Positions 1 to 6,300 of a DNA stretch of 10,135 bases are shown one piece after another; positions within the stretch are counted from its first letter, which is position 1, and every line of letters starts with the position of its first letter. A program made the translations under genes and the position numbers. The DNA comes from CAWGCE01 sp964480915 (GTDB lineage Bacteria > Planctomycetota > Planctomycetia > Pirellulales > Pirellulaceae), in assembly GCA_964480915.1 (NCBI GenBank), contig CAYZRS010000109.1, positions 1 through 10,135 on the forward strand, read 5' to 3'. Below the pieces are notes generated by a model that did not search any database, was not told the DNA's origin, and saw nothing but the letters and a program-made list of their open reading frames with translations.

Positions 1-77
1 TCTAGATTGAATACGCCGGCGACTGACTGGAAGATGTCCCGCATCGTCAATCGAGGCATCTTGGTTTCATCTGTCAT
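1..77 (-). CDS. Possible 5' end of an unidentified gene, cut by the window edge
   Basis: An ATG at position 77 on the minus strand opens a frame that stays open for 25 codons to the window edge. It reads MTDETKMPRLTMRDIFQSV followed by AGVFNL. An in-frame TGA lies seven codons upstream, so the start must be this ATG or one of the methionines at residues 7 and 12. The start resembles many planctomycete proteins that begin with a short polar leader and then an amphipathic segment, but I do not recognise a family. No convincing Shine-Dalgarno sequence precedes it. It is on the same strand as the next five genes. An open frame this short could occur by chance. Confidence 0.35.
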   Translation of the reverse strand, partial: MTDETKMPRLTMRDIFQSVAGVFNL

Positions 78-131
78 GGCGAGAGCATGCTGGATTCACC
101 GTGAGTCGCCGCCACCGATGGCCTGCGCGCC

Positions 132-148
132 CACCTGGAAAGCAGGTG
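132..148. repeat. Perfect inverted repeat CACCTG-N5-CAGGTG
   Basis: The arms CACCTG (132-137) and CAGGTG (143-148) flank the five bases GAAAG. It lies in the gap between the STAS-like gene and the possible gene at the left edge, about 80 bp past the stop of the former. There is no T-tract on either side, so it is not a standard intrinsic terminator. It could be a weak hairpin, an operator or chance. Confidence 0.3.
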
Positions 149-226
149 AGGCTGTCGATGAAAGGGTGTCCGTTCGCCGTGTCGCGTCACGAGTGTGGTT
201 CAACCTTTCCCGGGTGAATGACCAAA

Positions 227-625
227 TCAGAGAATACCTGATGAGATCGAGTGGAGTGCTGAAGCCAAGCGGCTGCGGGCTTCCGATTCGTCACGAAACA
301 GTTGCACGTCAATTCGTGGTGCCACCAGCGTTTGGTACATCCGCGCCAGTCCATAGGCGATGTCTGTCGGTGCCCAGATGATTTCGGTGAAGTTGGTTTG
401 TTGTGGATCACGTTCCGCTGCCCGATTGGCGTGTGGTCGAATCGACTTATATCCAAATTCAAAATCGGTCACTTGGCCCAGATCAATGAATACAACATCG
501 TATTGACTCATGTGATCAGCAGAGAGCGTTTCGCTGTAGGTGCCGAATTCTTGCGCAGTGATCTGGCCGGAAAAAACGACCGTCTTGACTCTTCGTTCGG
601 CGTCGATGTCGGCTTGGATAGGCAT
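227..625 (-). CDS. Small STAS-like / SpoIIAA-like hypothetical protein
   Basis: This encodes 132 residues with no signal peptide or membrane segment, so it is probably cytoplasmic. The pattern is a beta strand (RVKTVVFSG, 12-20), a helix with QEFGTYSETL, a strand YDVVFIDLG (42-50), the segment VTDFEFGYKSI, a strand FTEIIWAPTD (79-88), a helix IAYGLARMYQTL and a late strand IDVQLF. This alternation resembles STAS or SpoIIAA-like folds, in which a short protein binds a partner or a small ligand. The phosphorylatable serine loop of classic anti-sigma antagonists is not obvious. The start is the first ATG of the frame; upstream there is only a weak GAAG-type ribosome site. It lies 55 bp after the carbonic anhydrase on the same strand, so the two could share a transcript. 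The coding call is fairly safe; the fold assignment is inference. Confidence 0.65.
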   Translation of the reverse strand: MPIQADIDAERRVKTVVFSGQITAQEFGTYSETLSADHMSQYDVVFIDLGQVTDFEFGYKSIRPHANRAAERDPQQTNFTEIIWAPTDIAYGLARMYQTLVAPRIDVQLFRDESEARSRLASALHSISSGIL

Positions 626-664
626 TCAGTGCTTCGTCGGTGTAGTTTGAATCGTTCATTCCGC

Positions 665-679
665 GGCCTCAGCGAGGCC
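665..679 (-). terminator. Compact GC hairpin just after the carbonic anhydrase stop codon
   Basis: On the minus strand the sequence after the TAA stop (683-681) is GGCCTC, loop GCT, GAGGCC: a 6-bp all-matched stem with a three-base loop. No T-tract follows, so it is not a textbook intrinsic terminator. It may end or attenuate the carbonic anhydrase message, or protect its 3' end, before the STAS-like gene. It resembles the hairpin at 10107-10121 in stem length and loop size. Confidence 0.4.
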
Positions 680-680
680 T

Positions 681-1319
681 TTACATGAAGTCAGAAAAAT
701 CGACCTTGCCCTTGATCAGGTGGTAATAGCCCCACACGATTTTAACACCTCGAGCCTTGGCGATGATAGGCGATCGCGTTCTTAGTTCCTTGGCCGTTAG
801 CTTGGCATTCGCTTTCACCGTCTTGGCCAAGCGGGCATCCGGATTGGCGGTTTTCTTGCCTGCCGCTGCGACGGCGGGTGAAATATGTGCCAAAAGTGCG
901 TTGAGGTTGTATCCCAGGTCGAGCGTCCCGTCGGCATTCGCGAGTGCTGCATTGACCGCTCCACAGCCTTCGTGTCCCAACACGACGATCAGGTTTGTGT
1001 TGAGCTCGGCGACTGCGTACTCGATGCTGGCAATCGACGTCGTATCGGCGATGTTTCCTGCGACTCGGATGACGAACACCTCATCCAAGCCGACATTGAA
1101 CATGATTTCAGGAGAAACCCGGCTATCGGCACAGCTTAAGATTGCCGCGTAAGGCTTCTGTCCGTTGGAAAAATCGGCGCGCTCTTTCAAATTCGAATAG
1201 TGGATCGGGGCATGACTCAAATAGCGGCCGTTGCCATCTTTCAGTTTCTTCAGCGCGGCGGCTGCAGACAGCGTATTTTTCTTCTTCTTTGCGGGAGCCT
1301 TGGCCGTTTTCTTCGTCAT
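681..1319 (-). CDS. Beta-class carbonic anhydrase
   Basis: This enzyme interconverts CO2 and bicarbonate with a catalytic zinc (EC 4.2.1.1). The 212-residue protein has the hallmark CADSR motif at 63-67 and HEGC at 116-119, so the zinc ligands are C63, D65, H116 and C119, with R67 pairing to D65. VFVIRVAGNI (81-90) and SIEYAV are also family-typical, as is the ending KIVWGYYHLIKGKVDF, which matches the last strand of bacterial beta-CAs. The length is normal. The first 16 residues are very rich in lysine and alanine (TKKTAKAPAKKKK), more like a histone-H1 tail than a signal peptide; the rest is standard, so I expect a cytoplasmic enzyme. The start ATG has a good upstream GAAGAG with a seven-base spacer. 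A candidate promoter lies in the 87-bp gap from the kinase gene. The call is secure; the role of the basic tail is unknown. Confidence 0.95.
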   Translation of the reverse strand: MTKKTAKAPAKKKKNTLSAAAALKKLKDGNGRYLSHAPIHYSNLKERADFSNGQKPYAAILSCADSRVSPEIMFNVGLDEVFVIRVAGNIADTTSIASIEYAVAELNTNLIVVLGHEGCGAVNAALANADGTLDLGYNLNALLAHISPAVAAAGKKTANPDARLAKTVKANAKLTAKELRTRSPIIAKARGVKIVWGYYHLIKGKVDFSDFM

Positions 1320-1369
1320 GTTCGGTCTCTTCGAGTAATGGTGAATTCGTAGTTGTTGCCCGGCCAGTC

Positions 1370-1397
1370 ATGCTAACGCAGGCGATTTCTAATGCAA
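1370..1397 (-). promoter_or_regulatory. Candidate sigma70-type promoter for the carbonic anhydrase
   Basis: On the minus strand TTGCAT (1397-1392), a 16-base spacer and TAGCAT (1375-1370) form a plausible -35/-10 pair. It would give a leader of about 40 bases before the start at 1319. It sits just downstream of the kinase stop codon. The match is moderate, so the gene may instead be read from the kinase promoter. Confidence 0.35.
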
Positions 1398-1406
1398 TCT
1401 GTTTTT

Positions 1407-2450
1407 CTATTCCTTGGCAGGATAGGGTTTCAAGCCTAGTAAGATTTCGGCTCTTTCTGTCAGCGGTTGATTTGCCAGTGACGCATCGGTGTACTCGGCC
1501 AGGTTAACACCGACCAACTGAAAGACTGCTTGACGGTCCTGGCTGGTGTCAATTTCGACGCACTTCTGCTTGCTCCTGAAGAAATCTACCGTAGGCAACG
1601 TTTCTGCTTTGAAAGTGTCAAAACGCAATTTGACACTTTCCACATTGTCATCACTTCTGCCCGAGTACTTAGCTCGCCCCATGATTCTTTTTTCAAGAAC
1701 ATCGTATGGGCACTCGAAGTAGAGCATTTTAGGAAGTTCCGCTTCGCGTCCGAAGATGTCGTACCAAGCCTCCATATTGTTTAGGGAGCGTGGAAAACCA
1801 TCGAGCAAGAAATTGTTCTTGCCTGTCCTTCGGGTTGTCGATTCCATGGCGTTCTTGAGCAGCGTGACGACGATTTCATTGGGAACCAATTTGCCATCCG
1901 TCATGCATTGTTCAATGTCGATGGCGGTTGGGCCTCCCGCTTGCAGTTCGGCGCGGCAAAGATCGCCCGTCGATAAATGAGTCCAGCCAAGCTGCGATTC
2001 GGCCAGTTCGCACATCGTCCCTTTTCCGCTCCCCGGCCCGCCGATCACGAAGACGACGTTGGGTGGAGGGCACGGTTGCCTGGGGTCATAGTGATGGAGC
2101 ACGACCTTCGGAGCCGGTGCGACTCCCTTTTTGTAGACATGCCACTCTCTATCGGTCGGCGGCAACTCGTCCTCGCACGTGGCGTCGTAAGCGAGATGGC
2201 CATCGAGGCGGCAGATTCTCCAGGACTTGTAACTGTTCGAGTAGGAAATGGCCGGACTGCGTGCCGATTTGCCATCGGCCCGATCCCACGCCATCTTCCC
2301 GTTCCAGTACCCAAGGCTGGATAGGGTTCCCGATTCCGATTCGGTCGGCGGCGCGGTCGACGGAATGAAAAGTCCATCCACTTCCGGAAGTCCCGATCCA
2401 GATACTTCAATGAAGAAAGTATTCGGTTTGAGCTCGTTTGTTTCGGCCAT
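1407..2450 (-). CDS. Short-LID nucleoside-monophosphate kinase (adenylate / UMP-CMP kinase family) with an N-terminal accessory domain
   Basis: The C-terminal part (about 131-320 of 347) is an NMP kinase, which transfers phosphate from ATP to AMP, CMP or UMP. The P-loop is GGPGSGKGT (137-145), the NMP-binding segment is STGDLCRAE (160-168), LLDGFPRS is at 215-222, and R255/R259 precede a short LID, SGRSDDN (263-269). The short LID followed by ESVKLRFDTF resembles eukaryotic UMP-CMP kinases and adenylate kinase 1 more than the long-LID bacterial Adk. Residues 1-125 form a separate domain with SGSGLPEVDGLF, many Y/W residues and PPTDREWHVYKKGVAPAP. I recall this pattern from repeated domains in protist and algal proteins; no bacterial function is known to me. 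I chose the ATG at 2450 because AAGAGAAA lies just upstream; a longer frame from 2519 has no such support and adds unconserved-looking residues. Substrate preference cannot be told from sequence alone. Confidence 0.85.
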   Translation of the reverse strand: MAETNELKPNTFFIEVSGSGLPEVDGLFIPSTAPPTESESGTLSSLGYWNGKMAWDRADGKSARSPAISYSNSYKSWRICRLDGHLAYDATCEDELPPTDREWHVYKKGVAPAPKVVLHHYDPRQPCPPPNVVFVIGGPGSGKGTMCELAESQLGWTHLSTGDLCRAELQAGGPTAIDIEQCMTDGKLVPNEIVVTLLKNAMESTTRRTGKNNFLLDGFPRSLNNMEAWYDIFGREAELPKMLYFECPYDVLEKRIMGRAKYSGRSDDNVESVKLRFDTFKAETLPTVDFFRSKQKCVEIDTSQDRQAVFQLVGVNLAEYTDASLANQPLTERAEILLGLKPYPAKE

Positions 2451-2627
2451 AATTTCTCTTATCAGGATTTGACGATTCGTGTGATGAGCCCAGGTCGGGT
2501 GGAACGCTGATGAAACCATTTCGGTACGATGACCGCCTGCTCCTCATCCATCCGTCATGCCCCGGTAAAGACGATTCGCTGCGAGAAGGCCAAGACTACG
2601 TCATCCGAGCGAAAACCACAAATCGGG

Positions 2628-2644
2628 CGATCACGATATGATCG
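2628..2644. repeat. Perfect inverted repeat CGATCA-N5-TGATCG
   Basis: The arms 2628-2633 and 2639-2644 flank CGATA. It lies in the 271-bp gap between the rhomboid gene and the kinase gene, about 180-190 bp upstream of the kinase start. It could be an operator. CGATC words are common in this DNA, so chance is a real alternative. I see no gene in this gap. Confidence 0.25.
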
Positions 2645-2721
2645 TCGGCAAGGCCACGACTTCTTGGGCATGGCTGGCAGCGCCGGGCGGACTAGGGAAG
2701 CAACCGCAGTGCCGGACCGGC

Positions 2722-3615
2722 CTACGAATTGTGTTTCTGTTTCATCCGCTTACTGTATGCTTCCAGCGTCTTGCGTTCTTTCGGCGTCAGGCTTTCGACT
2801 CCAGAGGCATTGAGCTTAGCCAAAATTCGGTCCGCTTCACGATCAAGGTCTTCCGTCGTGGTCCCGGGCGAGAAGACTTTCAGTGATCTTCGCTTGGACA
2901 TGCGAGGCCCCTTGCCGCCGCCAAAATGAAGGAAGCTGTCCAGTCGGATTCCGCTGAAGAAGTAGCCGGCCGCTGCTGCCGCGCCTGCCAAGTGAGCCGT
3001 AAACGCAATATTGCCTTCACGAACTCCCGACGCGCCCATGACGTCGGCACCGATCATAAACACGGCCAACGCCCAGGCGGGCACGGGAAACGGAAAGAAC
3101 AACATGAAGAACTTTCGCTGCGGGAAGTTCAAAGCGAACAGCAACAGTACGCCTGCGACGGCGCCGGACGCACCGTACATGAAACCCTGGCTGCCGGGTT
3201 TGACGGCGTTTTCAACCGCCGCCCATACGACCGAAGCGATCACGACGAACAGCAAATAGAAACGTAAGAACTCACGGCTGCCATACTTGTTCTCGACTTC
3301 GCGACCGAAGAGCCAAAGCGAATACATGTTCCAAGCTAAGTGCCAAGGACCACGTTCCCCGTCCAAGGGACTGTGCGCGAATCCGGCGGTGAGCAATTTC
3401 CACCAATGCAGCGGTGAGTACAGGTCCGAGGCACTCACCGCGAGTGTGTTACTCAGCCAATGGCCACCGCCAGGTGTCTGAGTCGTAAACACGTCGATCA
3501 AGAAGATCACCACGTTGACGATGATGAGTTTCATGACCATCGGCTGCGCGTGAAACGCGGCTAGTCCACCGCCTTGCTGTTCACCCGAGTAGTAAGGTCG
3601 ATCTTGAATTCCCAC
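2722..3615 (-). CDS. Rhomboid family intramembrane serine protease
   Basis: Rhomboids cleave membrane proteins within or next to their transmembrane helices. Counting from the GTG at 3615 (297 residues), the catalytic serine is S150 in YGASGAV and the catalytic histidine is H208 in TAHLAG, with HLAWN (H92, N96) as the oxyanion-side motif. About six hydrophobic segments run from residue 28 to 221, as in the GlpG-type six-helix core. The cytoplasmic tail (about 253-295, with DREADRILAKL and SLTPKERKTLEAYSKR) matches the DUF6576-type segment found at the end of many bacterial rhomboids. The frame is open up to an ATG at 3732, but that adds 39 residues with no family look. The peptide after the GTG, MGIQDRPYY, is the usual start of planctomycete rhomboids, so I prefer GTG. 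The substrate is unknown, and no neighbour is an obvious one. All catalytic residues are present. Confidence 0.9.
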   Translation of the reverse strand: MGIQDRPYYSGEQQGGGLAAFHAQPMVMKLIIVNVVIFLIDVFTTQTPGGGHWLSNTLAVSASDLYSPLHWWKLLTAGFAHSPLDGERGPWHLAWNMYSLWLFGREVENKYGSREFLRFYLLFVVIASVVWAAVENAVKPGSQGFMYGASGAVAGVLLLFALNFPQRKFFMLFFPFPVPAWALAVFMIGADVMGASGVREGNIAFTAHLAGAAAAAGYFFSGIRLDSFLHFGGGKGPRMSKRRSLKVFSPGTTTEDLDREADRILAKLNASGVESLTPKERKTLEAYSKRMKQKHNS

Positions 3616-3697
3616 AAATATCTCGCACGAAAAGTCAGGGCCAGGAAGCAAACGGAGGCCACCATGGTGCATCTGCCAGAAGCAGCGCGTCTTCACA

Positions 3698-3725
3698 AGA
3701 ATATCTTTGCATCGGTTGCCGGCAA
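3698..3725 (-). promoter_or_regulatory. Candidate promoter for the rhomboid gene
   Basis: Minus-strand TTGCCG (3725-3720), 16 bases, then TATTCT (3703-3698) form a moderate sigma70-type pair. They would give a leader of about 75 bases before the GTG at 3615. The -35 region lies inside the perfect 10-bp palindrome TTGCCGGCAA (3716-3725), a possible operator half. If this promoter is used, a start at 3732 is excluded because it would lie upstream of transcription. Confidence 0.3.
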
Positions 3726-3831
3726 AGGTCATTCGCGAAAAGACTGGCAGATTCCGGTCTCAACGAAAATGTGGCCGTCGTTGCCGGTGGACACTCGTGA
3801 CCGCCTCACTGGCAGCCGGGCAGGATTCGCC

Positions 3832-3860
3832 TGAGAAAAGGCTGGGCAGACGGTCAGCCT
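3832..3860 (-). terminator. Probable intrinsic terminator of the coiled-coil membrane protein gene
   Basis: Read on the minus strand, AGGCTG (3860-3855), a ten-base loop and CAGCCT (3844-3839) are followed directly by TTTCTC, so the T-rich run begins with the last base of the stem. The hairpin starts about 40 bases after the TAG stop at 3899. The stem is only 6 bp and the T-run is interrupted, so strength is uncertain. It supports separate transcription of this gene and the rhomboid gene. Confidence 0.45.
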
Positions 3861-3898
3861 GTGAGGTTCATCTGGGGGAGCCAGCATTGACCAGCGGG

Positions 3899-5419
3899 CT
3901 ACTCGAGACCACGCAGTTGCAAGTTCGAATGATAGAGATAGCTGAGCGTCTGCAATTGCTTGGTGCGGTTGGCGGCCAGCTCGTTCTTCAGCTTGGTGAT
4001 GGCCTGGACCTCTTTTTCGAAATTGGCCAAGTCATCGCCAAGCTTTTCGAGCTCTTGCTCGCGATAGGCGATTTGTTCTTTCGCATTTTGATTGGCCTCG
4101 GTGATGGCACGTTGTTGGTCCAACAGGACGGCCAACTGGCTATCGATCTCGCGCAGCTGCGAATTTCGTTCGGTAAATAGGTAGGTGAAGTCGCGCAGCT
4201 CACGTTCGTATTTCGTGAAGACGTCACCGCTCTCTTTGTCAATCTCCGCGATGCCATTACTACGCAGGCGTTCGGCCGTTTCGGCATCAAAATAATTCGT
4301 GTCGCCCGCTTTGAATTCGACTTCCCCGCCATGGAATAATTCAGCAACCTGAGCCCTGCCGCGCGGGTCGAATTTTCCTTGCTCGATGCCAGCTTCCGCC
4401 TCGTCGACGTCGACATCGATCGAGTGGTCTTTCAAGAATTTCACACGCACGACGGTACGTTCTGGTGGGTCGTTGACTTCAGCGGGCGTCCGATCGCGAA
4501 TGAACTCTTGCAGCGATTCTTGCACACCGGCTTGAATCTCTTCATCGGCCTGGGTTACCGCGGTCGCAAAGTCGAATAGCGAGCGAATGCTCTCGGCACT
4601 CATCCCGGCCAGCGTGTCATGACTGTCGCGAGGTAAGACTTCATATAGCACCCAACTGCCTTGTCCCATCAATGCGGCTTGAGATTCGGTCGGCGTATCG
4701 ATCGGTTCGACCGTTATGCCTTGATCGCCGATTTGAACGGCGCGAAAACTACCCAAAAATGCTCCCGGGACGCGGCACATGTTTTTGGTGTCGAGTTCCA
4801 CCAAGTTGTGATCTTCGCGCGCTTGGAAGAAGGCAGCTCGTTGAGCCTCGTTCATCTGGCTGATCGGAACTTCCAAGAAGGCGTGGACGACCATGCCTGG
4901 GGTGATTGCGTGATTTTTGATCGGAGCGCTCGGTTGCGCGGCGCCCTCCTCGCCTTCTGCCGGTTCGACCGCGATCGGCTCCGGCTCGTCAAATTCGTCT
5001 TCTTCTTGGCCGACCATCTTACAGGGCGAATCGCCCCAACGTGCCATGTTCAAATCGACGGTCCCATCGCCCAACACGGGCAGGACGTTGCGCCAAACAC
5101 GGCCGCGATCAATGATCAAGCGAGCCAAGTCGCCTTGCAAGCGTGAGACACTGTCAGCATCCTCGTCCAAAGCACTGGCCAGCTTCAACTCTTCCAATCG
5201 TGATTCGGTTGTGGCCAGTTCTTTCGTCAGCTTGTTGTAACCGGCTCGCCAACCAGCGTGTGTCTTCAATACGGCGGATGCCAAGATCATCGCACCGAGC
5301 GTCGTTAAGAAGATCAGCGTGAACAGCGTGACGTGCGGCCACCGCCAGCTCTTCGAAACCATGTACGCTACAAACCCGAAGATGAGTACGAGCACGCCTA
5401 GAATGATTGCCAAGATCAT
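3899..5419 (-). CDS. Membrane-anchored coiled-coil protein of unknown function
   Basis: I do not recognise a named family; it has the look of a planctomycete-specific hypothetical protein. Of 506 residues, two transmembrane helices lie at about 2-21 and 30-51, joined by KSWRWPH. A charged helix (60-103, coiled-coil-like) follows, then a linker rich in acidic residues and proline (138-168). A mainly beta middle region (about 170-400) includes FLGSFRAVQI, GSWVLYEVLPRDSH and RTVVRVKFLKD. A long coiled coil (about 402-485), rich in E, Q and L, is near the C-terminus. Most of the protein would lie on one side of the inner membrane. I start at the ATG at 5419, where the hydrophobic helix begins (MILAIILGVL) and GGA lies upstream; an upstream ATG at 5479 adds 20 polar residues without support. 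It has a strong promoter facing away from the MarR-TolC operon and a probable terminator. A structural or scaffold role is only a guess. Confidence 0.8.
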   Translation of the reverse strand: MILAIILGVLVLIFGFVAYMVSKSWRWPHVTLFTLIFLTTLGAMILASAVLKTHAGWRAGYNKLTKELATTESRLEELKLASALDEDADSVSRLQGDLARLIIDRGRVWRNVLPVLGDGTVDLNMARWGDSPCKMVGQEEDEFDEPEPIAVEPAEGEEGAAQPSAPIKNHAITPGMVVHAFLEVPISQMNEAQRAAFFQAREDHNLVELDTKNMCRVPGAFLGSFRAVQIGDQGITVEPIDTPTESQAALMGQGSWVLYEVLPRDSHDTLAGMSAESIRSLFDFATAVTQADEEIQAGVQESLQEFIRDRTPAEVNDPPERTVVRVKFLKDHSIDVDVDEAEAGIEQGKFDPRGRAQVAELFHGGEVEFKAGDTNYFDAETAERLRSNGIAEIDKESGDVFTKYERELRDFTYLFTERNSQLREIDSQLAVLLDQQRAITEANQNAKEQIAYREQELEKLGDDLANFEKEVQAITKLKNELAANRTKQLQTLSYLYHSNLQLRGLE

Positions 5420-5545
5420 CGTGTGATCGTTCCGTTGAGTAGAAGAGCGTGATCGACCGTCGGTATGACGAGCCCTCAAAGGTCGTCGCGATGGCCGGAA
5501 ATGGTGGTGGTGCTGGCACTTAGCCTACTACCGATCCGATACCTG

Positions 5546-5574
5546 ATGTTAAGCAGGGCGATTTATGCGGTCAA
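5546..5574 (-). promoter_or_regulatory. Sigma70-type promoter for the coiled-coil membrane protein gene
   Basis: On the minus strand TTGACC (5574-5569) is followed after exactly 17 bases by TAACAT (5551-5546). This is the best promoter match in the window. Transcription would start near 5539 and give a leader of about 120 bases. The -35 box is bracketed by CAGGGC/GCCCTG arms, which could be a regulator site, perhaps for the neighbouring MarR protein (inference). Confidence 0.55.
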
Positions 5575-5652
5575 GTTTTTGCCCTGAAACGACTTAAAGC
5601 GACTCGAGCCAGGGCCGGATTGGCAGCACAACCGGCAATATCGCTCAAGCCT

Positions 5653-5697
5653 GAATCGTTCACAGCCGAATCATTTCCTAGAGATTCGTTTCCTCGT
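5653..5697. repeat. Three short direct repeats with a 15-bp period
   Basis: GAATCGTT (5653), GAATCATT (5668) and GATTCGTT (5683) recur every 15 bases, the last two followed by TCCT. They lie upstream of the preferred MarR start at 5770. They may be protein-binding sites. Alternatively, if translation starts at TTG 5620, they encode a five-residue repeat (PESFT, AESFP, RDSFP). A period of five codons fits that reading as well. Confidence 0.45.
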
Positions 5698-5769
5698 GAA
5701 CGGAATCGGTCCGCGCAGACCGGTTTTGGGTCCGCGGCAACCGCCCCTTCAGAGAGTCAGGCAGGCAAC

Positions 5770-6300
5770 ATGAACGGCTCACATTCACCCCCGCAAACCG
5801 ATCGAGGCGAGCCAGATTCGGCCACTCCGGCGCCCATCTGGCTGGCCCTTTGGGAGTGCCTGGCGACCAGCCACCGACGCTGGAAAACAGAAATTGCCCA
5901 AGCCGCCGCGGAGCAGCGGCTGTCGCTCGAAGAGGCACTCACGATTAGCTTCTTGGGTCATGGCCAAGCGAACGGTGCCAGCCAACGCCAATTGGCGTCG
6001 CTTGTCCAGGTTTCTCCGGCCAAAATGAGCGGCCTGCTCGAGACGCTTCGGCAGAGAGAACTACTAAAGCCTGTGCGAGACACAAGCGACCGACGTCGGC
6101 AACTGTGGGAACTGACCCCAGATGGCCAGCAATTGCACCAACAGTTGAACCTATCGATCACCGAGGCTGTTCTCGATGCTCAGGCCGCTTTGGAACTGAT
6201 CCAGTCTTTGCGTCAGTTCCATCAAGCAAAAACGGGACCCTTACCCGATGGGGCCCAGCAAACAAACGCATCCCTGCGGCCGAGGGGTCGTGCCGCATGA
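5770..6300 (+). CDS. MarR-family winged-helix transcriptional regulator
   Basis: A dimeric DNA-binding protein that likely controls its own operon and the efflux gene behind it. Counting from the ATG at 5770 (176 residues), a helical dimerisation segment starts near PIWLALWECLATSHRRW (22-38). The winged helix spans about 52-125: SQRQLASLVQVSP (helix 2 and turn), AKMSGLLETLRQRELL (recognition helix), and the wing DTSDRRRQLWELTPDG (104-119), whose D-x-x-D-R-R pattern is the family hallmark. A C-terminal helix and a polar tail follow. The length fits the family. The frame also extends to a TTG at 5620, preceded by AGGG with a five-base spacer, which would add 50 low-complexity residues; I prefer the ATG, which has GGCAGG just upstream, but the choice is open. 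Its stop overlaps the next start as ATGA. The inducer is unknown; family members often sense phenolics, oxidants or drugs. Confidence 0.88.
   Translation: MNGSHSPPQTDRGEPDSATPAPIWLALWECLATSHRRWKTEIAQAAAEQRLSLEEALTISFLGHGQANGASQRQLASLVQVSPAKMSGLLETLRQRELLKPVRDTSDRRRQLWELTPDGQQLHQQLNLSITEAVLDAQAALELIQSLRQFHQAKTGPLPDGAQQTNASLRPRGRAA
6282..6287 (+). promoter_or_regulatory. Ribosome-binding site that fixes the TolC start
   Basis: GAGGGG lies nine bases before the ATG at 6297, inside the last codons of the MarR gene. It supports 6297 rather than any upstream start in the frame that stays open from 6105, because residues before 6297 only shadow the MarR gene. Confidence 0.6.

Larger units (their letters stand above)
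5420..5769. other. Divergent intergenic region between the coiled-coil gene and the MarR gene
   Basis: These 350 bases separate two divergently read genes. They hold the minus-strand promoter at 5546-5574, an inverted repeat CAGGGC (5554-5559) / GCCCTG (5581-5586) that brackets its -35 region, and three 15-bp-period direct repeats at 5653-5697. I could not find a convincing plus-strand -35/-10 pair. The part from 5620 on may be coding if the MarR gene starts at TTG. Confidence 0.6.

Noticed and set aside
187..462. Minus-strand frame overlapping the STAS-like gene
   Set aside because: The competing frame at 227-625 has a clear alternating strand/helix pattern; this one is rich in H, W and R as expected of an out-of-frame shadow.
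2451..2519. Longer N-terminus of the kinase fusion from an ATG at 2519
   Set aside because: The added 23 residues look random and the ATG at 2450 has AAGAGAAA upstream.
4661..5146. Long plus-strand open frame of 161 codons
   Set aside because: It lies wholly within the coiled-coil membrane protein gene on the other strand, and its peptide has no domain-like pattern.
5501..5550. Sigma54 promoter suggested by TGGCAC near 5514
   Set aside because: The expected TTGC element is missing at the right distance.
6105..6296. Upstream extension of the TolC reading frame
   Set aside because: It overlaps the MarR coding region in another frame, lacks TolC-like features, and the ATG at 6297 has its own ribosome site and the ATGA overlap.
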